Shown: piece after piece, positions 35,770 to 47,634 of the stretch
Numbering within the stretch: position 1 is the first letter of the stretch
How the letters are laid out: every line of letters begins with the position of its first letter
DNA from: Ananas comosus
Lineage: Eukaryota > Streptophyta > Magnoliopsida > Poales > Bromeliaceae
Direction of reading: 5' to 3'
NCBI RefSeq assembly: GCF_001540865.1
Contig: NC_033642.1
Span: 1,646,859 to 1,710,858 of the forward strand
Length of the DNA: 64,000 nt
The notes under the pieces: generated by a model
The model's database searches: none
Seen by the model: only the letters and a program-made list of their open reading frames with translations
What the model was told of the DNA's origin: nothing
Position numbers and translations under genes: made by a program

Positions 35770-36110
35770 TAGAGGGTGGTAAAGGTTTATGGTGAAGAGA
35801 AGAGTAAATAGTGGAGAAGTGGAGGGAATGACGGAGAAGTGGAAGGAGTGATGGAGAAGTGGAGGGAATAGAGGAAAAGTGGAGGGAATAGTGGAGAAAG
35901 TGGAGGGAGTGATGGAGAAGTGGAGGGAATAGAGGGAAGTGGAGAGGGTGATGGAGAAGTGGAGGGAATGGAAGAAAAGTGGAGGGCATGGTGGAGAAGT
36001 GGAGGGAATGGAGGGAAAGTGGAGGAAATGGTGAAGAAAGTGGATGGAGTGATGGAGAAGTGGAGTAAATAATGGAGAAAGTGGAGGGAGTGATGGAGAA
36101 GTGAACTTTT
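35770..36110. repeat. Purine-rich minisatellite (GTGGAGGGAATGATGGAGAA)
   Basis: Around 15 variable units of roughly 18-20 bp, all purines plus T on the + strand, followed by a (TTTTTA)n tract at about 36108-36140. The complementary frame reads as repeated LHHSLHFP-type peptide, an artefact of the repeat. Confidence 0.85.
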
Positions 36111-36143
36111 ATTTTTATTTTTATTTTTATTTTTATTTTTCTA

Positions 36144-37634
36144 ACATTTGGATTTTAAGCTGATCCAAATATAAAAAAAAGGACTTATAGTTTGTGAATT
36201 TAATTATTAGATTAAGATTCTAATTTTTTTTTTCAAATTTCACCCAGTAATAGAGTTAACAATCTAACTTATTGTTCGCGAGCCAGCTAATGTTCAGCTC
36301 GTTAATAAACAAACCAAGTGCAAGCTAGATTTTTGAACTTGGTATTTTAACAAATTCGATTCATTTAATAAACCAACGAACACGAACTAGTCCCAGCTCA
36401 CTGGTGTTCAGGTTGTTTACAACCCTAGTCCTAAACATACAGCGATATTGCTCAACGCATCAAAATTTTGCATACGGAACTGTAGAGAATTCAAACCCAT
36501 AGCTGATAGTTTCGTGGAAAGGGGGTGGTCTCAAACATTTTGTTTATATTTTCCACCGGTCTTTGCGAGATAAGGAGGAAATCTATTATGTAGTAGTCAC
36601 ACCATATTATCTATAATCAGTTAATTCTATCTTTTTTTAAAAAAAATAAAAATATAATAAAAATATTGTTTAAAAAATTATAATAAAATAGATAAATTTT
36701 AAATATAATATGATTGATTGAAAACATCGTACTTTCAATATGACTGTCATATGTTTAACTTTTTGGAATACAAAGAGGACAAGGCACTTATTAAAGAAAG
36801 GGTACCAGTGCATGTGAATGCCAACTACATTGAGCCAGTGAATTAGCTGCAGCTATGAGTGATGCTTTGGGGATTATGTGTGAGGATGCTAAAGTAGATA
36901 TTAAGCCTTTGAACTTTGTCCAATTTCGCGCCAGTGGTCTCTTTTTCAAATTCAAATAATTGAACACTTTCTTTTATTAAAAAAAAAGCTATATTTGTAA
37001 AAAACTTCAAATTTCATTACTGTAGTTTCATACTTTTTTTATTTTAGTAATCTGTGATTTAAAATATATCAATTTAATACCCTATTTTTTATTTTATTTT
37101 ATTTTATTTTTTTTTTGAGAGATAGGTAGCACGCTATCCGCTTCGTTTATTCCATTTAGAAATAAACTTAGCTGGAAATGTGAATCAACTAGGATTCGAA
37201 CTTGGGTCTCGGGTACCAACCATCAAGCCCTTTGTCACTTGCTCTAGTGACGGCTGTGTTTTTATTTTTCTCTTTTGTTTATTCTCTCTATCGTTAAATC
37301 AGTGATAAAGTTAAAATTAAAAGGTACTAAAGTGAATATTTGATAAATCTAGGTGGAGTATTTGAAGTGTTTTGTATATAATTTAACGAAATTAATATTG
37401 ACGAAGGAGCTGACGAAAAAAAAAAAAGAAATTATGGGATACTAAATTGATACACTTTAAAACACATGGTACTAAAGCGAAAAAGTGCGAAACCATATGA
37501 ATGGTATTTGAAGTTTACCCAAAAAAAAATTAAAATTAATGCAGATGTTAGGCTTCATTTAATGAAGTTTAATAAAATTTTTATAAAATTAGTGAGTAAA
37601 TATTAGTCCTTGAATCACTTGAATGCAAGATCTA
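36144..37634 (+). repeat. Segmental duplication, copy A (upstream of lactate dehydrogenase)
   Basis: Matches 60662-62212 along its length in the same orientation, including TTTGGGGATTATGTGTGAGG, GAATTTCGCGCCAGTGG-type and the trailing Mutator-like MITE. No gene inside. The copies differ by separate SINE insertions: this one has a SINE at 37110-37262 within the MITE. Confidence 0.88.
37110..37262 (-). mobile_element. tRNA-derived SINE, minus orientation
   Basis: On the minus strand it reads from a box A-like AGAGCAAGTGACAAAGGG through a box B GTTCGAATCC to GATAGCGTGCTACCTATCTC and an A-rich tail. Sits inside the Mutator-like MITE of duplication copy A. Related to 61115-61278. Confidence 0.78.
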
Positions 37635-37639
37635 TAACC

Positions 37640-38894
37640 CTATAAATAGCATTACTTTTTTATTTTCAAATCTTATTTTTTATTGATGATATACACGCCC
37701 TATTCATTCAAATGCTAACATATATTTTAGTAAAAACGTACATAAATTATTTGAATTATGAACCATTTTGAATTAGTTATCGAACCTTTCAAAAATTTAA
37801 TTTTACTAACAAATCTTCCAATTTATTTGATTTTAATAAGCCAATAAAATTTTGACTTCAAAATTTGAATACGGTGTATATCTTTATATATTTAGTTAGT
37901 ATATTTTTTACATTTCTCACAAATATAAATTGATTAAAATAAGTGATTAATTTAAATTTTAAAGTCAAGCTGACTAATTTAAATCAAATAAATTAAGAGA
38001 TCAGATAATAAAATCAAGATTTTTAAAATGTGGATAGTCAATTCAAAATGATTCTAAAAGGTGCTGTATATTTTTATCTATTCTTTCACAAGTCTAATTA
38101 GGTTTGTTTCTTAAAATAGAAAAAACAAAAAAAAAAGTGAACCATTAAATGAGTCCAAATTTATAAAGTGCGAATGTAGTATTTTTCAACAAAAAGATTA
38201 GTCAATATTAATTGCACTAATTTTTTTGCTAAATTACAAAAAAATTTCTTGTAACTGGCATTTTATTTTTTTTCTTTTTTTTTCTAATTTTCAAAAATCT
38301 ATATTTTGCTATTTCAAAATTTTAGAAATATTTTTATAAAATTATGGTGCTAATGGAGAGGACGAAATGATCAAATTACTTTTATATTTATTCTAGAGAA
38401 AAATTTTTTTTAATATATTTTTATTATTTTGAAAAATAATTATAATATAAATTATACGAAATAGGTGAAATAGCAATAAAATACTGGTAGCAGGGGAGAC
38501 TTATGTGACTAACAAAATGACCAAGTCAATTTCTTATGCTTATTCTAGAAAAAAAAAAAATCTTTTACCGTTTGGTTCGGGTATAAGTAAGAACTAGCTA
38601 TTACAGGGATAGATACAAGTATGGGATAAGAAAAATAGCGTTTGGATAAAAATTGTGTTGTTTTCGGGGATAAAAAAAGTAGCATTTGGATAGATAATAT
38701 GGAATAAGAAAAATATTAGATAGTTTTATATAGAAAATGGAGGTATTGGTGGGGGTAGTTATATCCGGTGATTATAGATAACTGAGAACTACTATTCTCG
38801 GATAAAAAATTAACGTTTGGCTATAAAGGGGATAAGGGCCTATCCCTATCCCTAAGTTATAATATATATTTTTATTATTTTATTATAAATTATT
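37640..38894. other. AT-rich intergenic with decayed MITEs
   Basis: 38222-38570 is a weak AT-rich foldback. 38568-38870 begins CCGTTTGGTTCGGGTATAAG, as does the element at 45092, and has no clear right end. No gene seen. Confidence 0.5.
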
Positions 38895-39250
38895 GGAAAA
38901 AGTTCGAAAACCCCTCCTGTGGTTTCGTAGTTTCTCACTTTGCCCTCCTGGTTTAAAATATATCAATTTGTCCCCCTGTGGTTTCTTTTTTCTCTTTTTC
39001 TTATCAATTTCATTATTTTTTTTTTTTTTAAATCAGTGATAAAGTTAAAATTAAAGGGTACTAAAGAGAATATTTGATAAATCTAGATGGGTATCTGAAG
39101 GTTTTTGTATATAATTTAATGAAATATTAACGAAAAAGCTACATAAAAGATAAAAACGAAACTACAGGAGGATAAATTGATACATTTTAAATCATAGGGG
39201 GGCAAAGTGAGAAACAATAAAACCACATGGAGGGTTTTTGAAGTTTTCTC
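38895..39250. mobile_element. Mutator-like foldback MITE near the lactate dehydrogenase promoter
   Basis: GGAAAAAGTTCGAAAACCCC at left, complement (GGGTTTTTGAAGTTTTC) at right; same family as 25994-26348. It ends about 150 bp upstream of the anaerobic-response-like motifs. Target duplication not clear. Confidence 0.75.
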
Positions 39251-39399
39251 ATTATTTTATATGAAATACACAAAGCAGTGACGAAATGTGAGAGAAATGA
39301 GCTAAGTGCGTAAACTTAAAATGTTGAAAAAATAAAATATAAATATGACTTCCGTACTCTCATCTTCTTTACCACTGACCAGTCAAAAAAGAGGTGGAA

Positions 39400-39447
39400 A
39401 AACCAGGGTGGTTTACTGAAAACCGGTTTCCCGCTCTCTCTATATAT
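39400..39447 (+). promoter_or_regulatory. Lactate dehydrogenase core promoter: paired GT motifs and TATA box
   Basis: AAACCA and its inverse TGGTTT lie 3 bp apart at 39400-39414 (AAACCAGGGTGGTTT), followed by palindromic AAACCGGTTT at 39420-39429 and a TATA box (CTATATATG) at about 39439-39447, some 130 bp before the ATG. AAACCA/TGGTTT is the GT motif of the anaerobic response element known from maize Adh1 and other hypoxia-induced genes, which fits a fermentation enzyme. Function here is inferred. Confidence 0.6.
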
Positions 39448-39578
39448 GTATGTATTGCAACTGCATAATGATCGAACTCAACTCTCAACAACTAATTAAT
39501 TAAGCTCTTTCCCAACCCATCATCATTTCATCACCACCATCACCACCCCTTCTCAACCAACAACAAAATTAAGGAAAA

Positions 39579-42320
39579 ATGAAGAAGAATTCCTCCCTCT
39601 CCGAGCTCGGCTTCAGCGACGCTGCTACCACCGCCTTCTTCCGCCAGATCAAAGATGTCGCCGCCGCCGCCGCCGCCGGTGATGCCGCCGACGCCCCGTC
39701 GCGGCCCAACCACCGCATCAAGATCTCCGTCGTCGGCGCCGGCAACGTCGGCATGGCCATCGCGCAGACCATCCTCACCCAGGTCGCAAAATAACCAACC
39801 GTTTTTCTCTAAAAGCTTACGTGCGTATTTCAATAAAATAATAATACTCCTTCGAAATTTTAAATATATTTAAATATTTTGCTGTTTCATCAAAATATTT
39901 TTATTAGTTTTTGAAAATTACTTCCAATATTGTTAAATAATAAATTTAAAATTTTTTAATAACACTCGGGAATAAATAAGCCAAAAGCTCCTATTTTAAT
40001 AATTTTCACCAGTTTGAACTTTGGCTGTAGAGAGACAACGTGGGTGCTGCATTTTGAGGCCACACAGCTCACTCGACGATTGAAGTCAAAATACTATAAA
40101 ATTTAACTTTTTTATATAATTTCAACACTCTTGAATATATCTGATCGTGGAATCGAATCGAATCGAATCGAATCGAATCTCTCACAATCGAAAATAATTT
40201 GACAATACAGACCGCTTACTACCAAGATCAAGAGCAACACTTTCGACTTGAAATATTCGGTTATTTTTTTTATAAAATTTTTATTTTTTAAAAATACTTA
40301 TTTACTAACTTTGAGGCTGGGTTGGAGAACTAAATTTTGGAGAACAATTTTTGTTGTTCTTGAGAACAAGGAATATTCTGGTATAAAATAGAACAATTGT
40401 AAATTTATGTTTAGATGCATTCGATGATATTCTAGAGGATATTTTTAAAAGTGTTGGTATAAAAAGCCTAGAACAACGTCTAAATATATTTTTAAAAATA
40501 AAATAATTAATTTATATTATTATATTTTATATAAAATTATTTCATATAGTAATTTACAATATAAAATTTTATGTAAGAATCTAATTTAAAATAGTATATT
40601 TTATTTTATTATATATAATAATTTATTTTATGTAATAATTTATTTTATATAATTTATTCATAATATATAAATAAATAAAGTATAATACTAACAATATCCC
40701 TATAATTTTAATTAATAATTAGTATAAATTTCAAAACAAATTACAATATATATAATATATGAAAAAATAATTTTCTGTATATAATAAATAATATAAAATA
40801 AAATAATTAAATATTAATATATAAATGTTAAAACTTAATAAAATAAAAAATATATCAAATTTACTTAATTTATATTATGTAATAAAATTTAAGTATAAAT
40901 ATATTATCATAAAAATAATATTTATATTAATATATTTATTTATTAAATTTGAGCATTCATTTAATTTATTATTTGAAATTAATTAAAATAAAGTATAAAA
41001 AAAAGAGCATAATAGAAAAAAAAGAAAAAAAAAAGGCAAACAATTGTTGTTCCAGCTTGTTCTCCATGTTTGGGAGAACAAGCTTAACGGGTTGTTCTCA
41101 GAACAACAGAACAATTCGTTAAGTCCGGAACAATTTTGCTGTCCCATTTTGCATTATGTTTGAAGGGATAAAGAGAGATATCCCGTTTTGTTCTAAAATA
41201 TTCCTCTAACCAAACGCAGCATGAAAGAACAGAGGAGGATTCTGTATTTTTAAAGGTATAATAGCCTCTTTAATTAATATGGCATTAGAGCAGAAAGATT
41301 CTGAATTTTGAGTTTTCGGGATTTCCGTTGCAGGACTTGGCGGACGAGATCGCGCTGGTGGACGCGAAGCCGGAGAAGCTGCAGGGGGAGATGCTGGACC
41401 TGCAGCACGCCGCGGCATTCCTGCCGCGGGTGCGCATCATGTCCGGCACCGACTACGCGGTGACGGCGGGGTCGGACCTGGCGATCGTCACGGCGGGCGC
41501 GCGGCAGCTGCCGGGCGAGACGCGCCTCGACCTGCTGCACCGCAACGTCGCGCTCTTCCGCACCGTCGTGCCGCCGCTGGCGCAGCATTCCCCGGACGCG
41601 CTGCTGCTGGTCGTGTCCAACCCCGTCGACGTGCTCACCTACGTCGCCTGGAAGCTCTCCGGCTTCCCGCCCAACCGTGTCATCGGATCCGGCACTAACC
41701 TCGACTCCTCCCGCTTCCGCTCCCTCCTCGCCGACCACCTGGAGGTCAACGCCCAGGACGTCCAGGTAAATTCTTTATCCTATACCTGCTGCACTTTCAA
41801 CTGCATATATTTTCAACTACACTGTATTTGTACAAATGCTCACGCGTGTATGATTATATGCATGCAGGCGTACATGGTAGGGGAGCACGGGGACAGCTCG
41901 GTGGCGCTGTGGTCGAGCATCAGCATCGGCGGTGTGCCGATGCTGAGCTCGCTGCGGGAGAGCGACGTCGAGTTCGAGCAGGCGGTGCTGGAGCGCATCC
42001 GCAAGGCGGTCGTCGGCAGCGCCTACGAGGTGATCCGGCTGAAGGGCTACACCTCCTGGGCCATCGGCTACTCCGTCGCCAGCCTCGCGCGGTCCCTCCT
42101 CCGCAACCAGCACCGCATCCACCCCATCTCCCTCCTCGCCAGCGGCTTCCACGGCATCCCCGACGACCGCGAGGTCTTCCTCAGCCTCCCTGCCGTCCTC
42201 GGCCGCTCCGGCGTCATCCGCATCCCCTCCGTGCAGCTCACCGAGGAGGAGGGCAAGCGCCTCCGCAAGTCCGCCCAGACCCTCTGGGAGATTCAGCAGC
42301 AACTCGGTCTCGCCAATTGA
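39579..42320 (+). CDS. LDH: L-lactate dehydrogenase (NAD-dependent)
   Basis: Reduces pyruvate to L-lactate with NADH in the cytosol, regenerating NAD in oxygen shortage. Exons 39579-39782, 41334-41765 and 41868-42320, all phase 0 with GT-AG borders, give 362 aa, normal for plant enzymes. Visible features: NAD-binding GAGNVG at residues 53-58, the acidic residue ending the second strand (ALVD, D78), substrate-loop GARQLPGETR at 123-132, NLDSSRFR with the Asp of the catalytic pair (D192) and the substrate-binding Arg (R195), and the catalytic His in GEHGDSS (H219). The N-terminus is Ala-rich, extended as in other plant LDHs. Coding DNA is strongly GC-rich against very AT-rich introns. Start is the first ATG after a pyrimidine/CACC-rich leader. 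Intron 1 (1551 bp) carries a transposon. Flanking DNA on both sides is duplicated within the window. All key residues are present, so it should be active. Confidence 0.95.
40153..40178. repeat. (AATCG)n microsatellite in LDH intron 1
   Basis: Five tandem AATCG units. Confidence 0.9.
40316..41220. mobile_element. Non-autonomous DNA element in LDH intron 1
   Basis: Left GCTGGGTTGGAGAACTAAAT, right complement (CTAACCAAACGCAGC). Inner ends carry inverted GTTGTTCTTGAGAACAAG-like blocks around about 600 bp of A/T. Similar GAACAAGCTTGTTC and ACCAAACGC words lie at 52280-52448. Target duplication not found. Confidence 0.65.
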
Positions 42321-42564
42321 CAGATTTATTGAATCTGCATACGCAAATTCATTAAAGTAGCTTTATTAATAACATCACTTATTTAAAATCTGTATTTTGT
42401 GTTGTCAATACGTTCGCATTTTGGAGCATTTGTTTAAAAATGAATACTTGCTTAAGGGACAAAAATTTCTAATTAATTTTCCTTCCTAAATACTAGCTCT
42501 TCCATGTAATAAATAGCCCATTTTAATATGTGTATATGCTAAGAATTTACTATACATGCGTAAA

Positions 42565-44226
42565 TTTTGTGTTTGGATTGCACAATTTCATTGCTGTAAA
42601 CATTTAAAATGTGCAAATTCGACTGAAATTAAACCGGAACTACATATATTTTTTTAATCTCATTCTCTTGAGGGATGATGGATATCCTCATATTAATGAA
42701 TTGGAATAATTATAATGTCTATTTTTTTTTTCTACCCGCTGGCTAGTTGGTATTATTTTTTTTTACACTTTAACCTAATATCTCTTTCTAAACTTATTTT
42801 TTTCTCTCTAAACTTCAACTCTTTTTCTCTCTTTAAATTAAGCTCTCTTCTCTCCTCTTTTTCTAAAATATCAACTCTCTCACTCCTTCTAACTTTGACT
42901 TTATTTCTTTTTCTATTTTTTTAATTATGCTCTTTCTTTCTAACCTATGTTCTCTTTCCCTGTTTTCTAAAATAATGTTGAAATTTTTAATAGCATTATC
43001 TAAAATTAAATTAATTAGTTGTATTTTTTTGTAATCTTAAATAATATGACTAAATAATATGACTGTATAAACTAAATATAGGAATGTCACATTCTTAGTA
43101 ATAGAATGAATAGAAATAAGATTATCGAATAACTTTTATTCCTAGTAATCTTTTATAGTGCGAATCAAATACGCCCTAAAAGTTATCTTTAGAAAAAGAG
43201 TAAATACTGAAAATGAAAAGAAATGTAAAGGCGATGGTCTTCTATCTCGATAAAGATTACCTTTTTAATCGTTTCGTCCAAATTAACTCCATTCGTGTTT
43301 GGACTTTTTTTTTTTTGACTTTTGGTGTACGATCCGTCGTCTTTTTATTGCAAAGAAAAAAAATAATAATAATTTGTCACGTGAGCTAAACGTAATATCA
43401 GTTAGTATCAACAGTATTTGCTAGTAAACTCATGATTTGCTGTCGAATTTGGCGATCATCCATTTGCTAGTAATTATACCGTATTTGTGACGCCCCACTT
43501 TATCATCCATCCTAAAACTATTTTAGTTCTAATACACCTAATTCTTTGAACTCCTTAGGTATATCCACCACCAAAAATACTATAACTTGATTAAGAGATT
43601 TAATCTTATTATATCTCACATCATTAATAATCTAAAAATATTCTTTCTTAAATTAGTTATAATATCTTTCTTAATATATATAACTGGAGATAAAAATGAG
43701 CAATTAATTGCATTAAAACAAGTTTTCATATTTTGCCAAATAACAAAATTGAATATAATTTAATTGAACTCCAAATTAACCCAAACAGAAAACTTTATCT
43801 TTTAATGAATTCAATCGAATTCTTTTCAGCTGAATTCTATTAAATTGTTCGCTTTTGGGTTTGAACCCAATGAAATTGGATTTGGTTCATGAAGCTTTGC
43901 ATGAACTACCCAATTATGTTAATCTAACAAGCATTAGCCCATTAAAATGGAGGCTTATTTTTTATTTGCTGTTTGTCATAGCTAGTTAATCTTAGTGTTG
44001 CCTTTGAAATTTTAACCGAATCCAAATCCGAACGGAACAGGTTCACCCAACGCTAAATAGATATGATTTCAGATACGGGTATACAAAATGAAAATCCAAC
44101 ATATTTGAATTTGGGTATGGATTTTGTCCATACCCGACTTGAATCCGACCCCAACCCCAAGAGATTTTACATTATACAATATATATGGATGTTTGATATT
44201 CTATTTAAACTATATTTTAAAAAATA
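42565..44226 (+). repeat. Tandem duplication unit 1, downstream of lactate dehydrogenase
   Basis: Begins AAATTTTGTGTTTGGATTGC. Its first part (42565-43650) is repeated, diverged, at 44227-45085, and its second part (43618-44226) at 52458-53095. The copies are therefore two head-to-tail units, the second split by a 7.4-kb nest of transposons. No gene inside. A plain A/T and (TTCTC)-rich tract occupies 42720-42960. Confidence 0.8.
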
Positions 44227-45085
44227 TAAATTTTGTGTTTGGATTGCACAATTTCATTGTTGTAAACATTAAAATTGTGCAAATTCGACTGAAATTAAAC
44301 CGGAACTACATATATTTCATTAATCAAGGTGAGGAATGTTACAAGGATTGCAAAACATTAGGGCATGAATTACAGAGAAACTAAGGATAAAAACTCTTAA
44401 AACTAAAACTAGCCTTAGAAAAATAGTAAATACTGAAAATAAAAAGAAATGTAAAAGCGGTGATCTTACATCTAGGTAAAGATCACCTTTTTAATCATTC
44501 CCGTCCAAACTCCATTCGTCTTTTTATTTTGAGAGAGAAAGTAGCATGCTATTGCTTCATTCATTTGGAAATTGAAATCGGCTACAGGATTAGGCAATTG
44601 GGCCTCGAGAGAGAACGGCTATTTAAAAAAAAAAACACATAAACTAACAAACACAGAAACGATCCCAGGTCTTCCAGAGCGAGCGGATCTTAGATGATAA
44701 GTAATCCATCGAGTGTTTAGAATTCTCAAAAATTTTGCTATTCTACTCCAACCAGATTACCCACTACGTGGCGATCGTTGCACATGTTGTCTTTTCATTC
44801 GTCACGTTAGCTGAATCGAATATTAGTCAGCATCAACTTTTCTTGGGCCAATAGTTTTCATCCAAGACTCATAATTTGCTGTCCAATTTAATGAGCATTC
44901 ATTTGCTAGTAATTATACTGCATTTGTGACGTACCACTTTTCAAGAATAACCAATCCTAAAGCTACTTTATTTTTAGCACGCTTAACCTTTTTAAAATTT
45001 TAAATTAATTTACCATTCAAAATATTATAACCGAATTAAGAGATTCCGTCTTATTATATCTCATATATATAAGTCTATTTCAAAT
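44227..45085 (+). repeat. Tandem duplication unit 2, first part
   Basis: Begins with the same AAATTTTGTGTTTGGATTGC as unit 1 and follows it to about 45085. It has gained a truncated minus-strand SINE near 44530-44600 (AGTAGCATGCTATTGCTTCA). Confidence 0.78.
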
Positions 45086-45091
45086 CCTGAG

Positions 45092-45543
45092 GCTGCGTTT
45101 GGTTCGGATATAAGTAAGAATTGCTTATTATAAGGATAGGTACAATTTCAGATATACGAAAGAACTAGACCAATTTTGCATTTGGATGAAAATTGGGTTA
45201 TTTTTAGAAATAAGATAAATAGTGTTTGAATGTTTAGATTGAAACAAGAGGAATAAGAGTTATAATTTGAAATTAAAATTATATTATCTAATTAATTAAT
45301 ATCAAAATATTACTTAAAAATAAATAATAAATAAATTATTAATAATCAATTATAAATAATAATAATTATTAATAATTAATTATAAATAATAATTATTGGA
45401 ATACATATTATTTTTAAGCATATAATTGATACAAATGAAATATTATAAATAATTATGTAATAATAAACTTAATCACTAATTGTTATTTGAATTATTACTA
45501 TGTTATTATAAATTTTAATTAATTTAACTCATTCGTATTATTA
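45092..45543. mobile_element. Left part of a broken AT-rich DNA element hosting LTR insertions
   Basis: Starts GGCTGCGTTTGGTTCGGATA; the counterpart end ACCAAACGCTACC lies at about 52436-52448. The AATAATAATTATTAAT-rich interior continues at 47422-47634 and 52231-52435 between LTR insertions. That both ends belong to one element is an inference. Confidence 0.5.
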
Positions 45544-47421
45544 TGTAGTGTCTCTGGGCTAGCTATCGGACTGATCTGTAGCATTAGTGGGCTTGTCGCG
45601 ATGCATCTGGTAGAGTATTGGGACAAGTCAGAGGCGTTTTGGCACGAAATAGACGCGAAAATAGACTCAAAGCTGTGAGAGTTTGAGTTCGAACACTGAA
45701 ATTTGCAAAATCAGGATTTCGAGTGTTGAGTACCGGTATTTGAGAGGTGTACCGGTACCCCAGAGGGATTACTTGAGTTGTTGCTTTCGGGTTTGCACAT
45801 CGGGTTAGTGCCAGTACACAGCGCATGCAGGTTTGCTCGCTGAGTACCGGTACCCAGTCGGCAGATTTGAGTTCGTAAGGGGTCTTTTGGTCATTTTGTT
45901 GTGTCGGTATTTCCAACCGACCCCAGCTTGTATACAGGTTTTGGGAGCTTGGAAAATATGGTTAACTTCTCCTTTTTCTCTCTCTTTTGCTTGTATACCC
46001 CGTTCATTGAGGAGTTGAGGGTCGACCTCATTTCGTTCCTTGGAGCTTTCGAGAGTTGCACGTGCACCGTGGTTGATTCCGGTTGAGCCGTTGGAGGTCG
46101 AGCTAGCGCGGGGTTGCTTCTATCGACTTCTAATCAGCGTTGGACGAGCGTTCGAGGTGGGTTAATATTTACCGAAATCGTCGGAATTCCTACTAAGTCG
46201 TAGAGTGTCAGCACGTGTTTTCTTGTGTTGATTATCATATTTAGTAGCTCGAATTCTTAGATTTCCATGTTTTATAAAATCTGAATTTAGAGTATCGTCT
46301 AATGATTTTAGATGAATTTTATATACTAACTGGGATTTGACTTAGGAGAAAACAAGTTAAACCTACACTGTCACTTTCGAATTGCTAACAGATTTAGCTT
46401 TAGGAGCTAATTTCGTTATTGTATCACCGTTGTTAGTACGTCGTGAATATTTAGATTAGTGTAGGTTGAGTTTACACTCGTGCTGAGAGGCCGAACTCGT
46501 TTTACAGTAAACTTTGGACTGTTTTCGTACTGTCGGGTGCCGTCGGGACTGACGGTAGACCCAAATATTTACATCTTGTCTTAGATTGTGCTGAGAGCAT
46601 GTGAAGCTTGGTTGTTAGATCAGTTTGACCCATTTGCATTAACTATAGCCTGTGTGAACCTGTTTGAGCTCGATGGAGATACGCTTACATACTCGGTTAG
46701 GTCGCTCCCACGAGTGCCCCTCCGGAGTGAGACTTTACTTGCATTGATGTCACAGCAGTCTCGTTTGGGCAGTTCTTGGGCCGGTCACCCCCGCGGGTGG
46801 TATGCGGTGTAGTTTGGATACAGGTTAGACGGGCCAGTCGACAGTCCCTTGAGATTGGGTCAGTGTGTAGCTAGTAATGCATTTCCATGTCTACGTAGAG
46901 CATATAGCTGTAGAGTTATTTCCAGCTTACCTTCTTATCCTTTGCATACCTTACTGTAGACTTAGTGGGTGTGCCGTTGGGGTCGGTGACGATATCCACT
47001 GAGAACTACTCTATTTTGTAGTAGTTCTCACACTCAGTTGTTACAACCTTTTTGGAGAGCCGTCTGTTACTGCTACTGCTGTGGATTCTGACCGAGACAA
47101 GGGAGTCGCGAGTTAGAGTTTTTCCTTCCCTGGTCCTTTGCTAGAGTAGTACTCTTGTAGAGATAGATAGATCTTGCCATATACATACTGTTATGGTTAT
47201 TTGTACTCGCTGGAGCGAGGTTGTGCTGTTTGTTTTTGTATGTACAATGGACCCTCTTAAGTTTATATTTATATATGTTCAGTTTTAACAGCTCTGTATT
47301 TTCTGTTATAGCTCCTATCTGTTTGTAGGTACGGTTATCGCTTCGTATGCATGAAAAATTTCTATGTATACGGCGGATCTATTGGCGTACACAAAAAAAC
47401 GTGGTAATCCGGGACGTGACA
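45544..47421 (+). mobile_element. Solo LTR of a Gypsy-type retrotransposon
   Basis: Starts TGTAGTGTCTCTGGGC, ends CCGGGACGTGACA. Flanks TATTA (45539-45543) and TATAA (47422-47426) fit a 5-bp duplication with one mismatch. It is collinear with the LTRs at 32013-34398 and 47635-50525 but about 0.5 kb shorter, with large differences in the first third. Contains CTCGCTGGAGCGAG near 47207. Confidence 0.85.
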
Positions 47422-47634
47422 TATAATTATTAATAATAATATTTATTAATAAATAATAGTAATTATAAAAATTATTAATAATTAATTATAAATTAATAAT
47501 AATATCGATTATCTAATTTTAAGAATAATTATTATAAATAATAAATTAATAATAATTATTATCTAATTATTAATAATTAATTCTAAATAATAAATTAATT
47601 AGTTAATTTATTATTTAAGTTGTAGTATCCCAGG

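Noticed and set aside
41817..42302. Long antisense and alternative frames over the LDH exons
   Set aside because: Shadows of GC-rich LDH coding sequence; the + strand frame has every catalytic motif.
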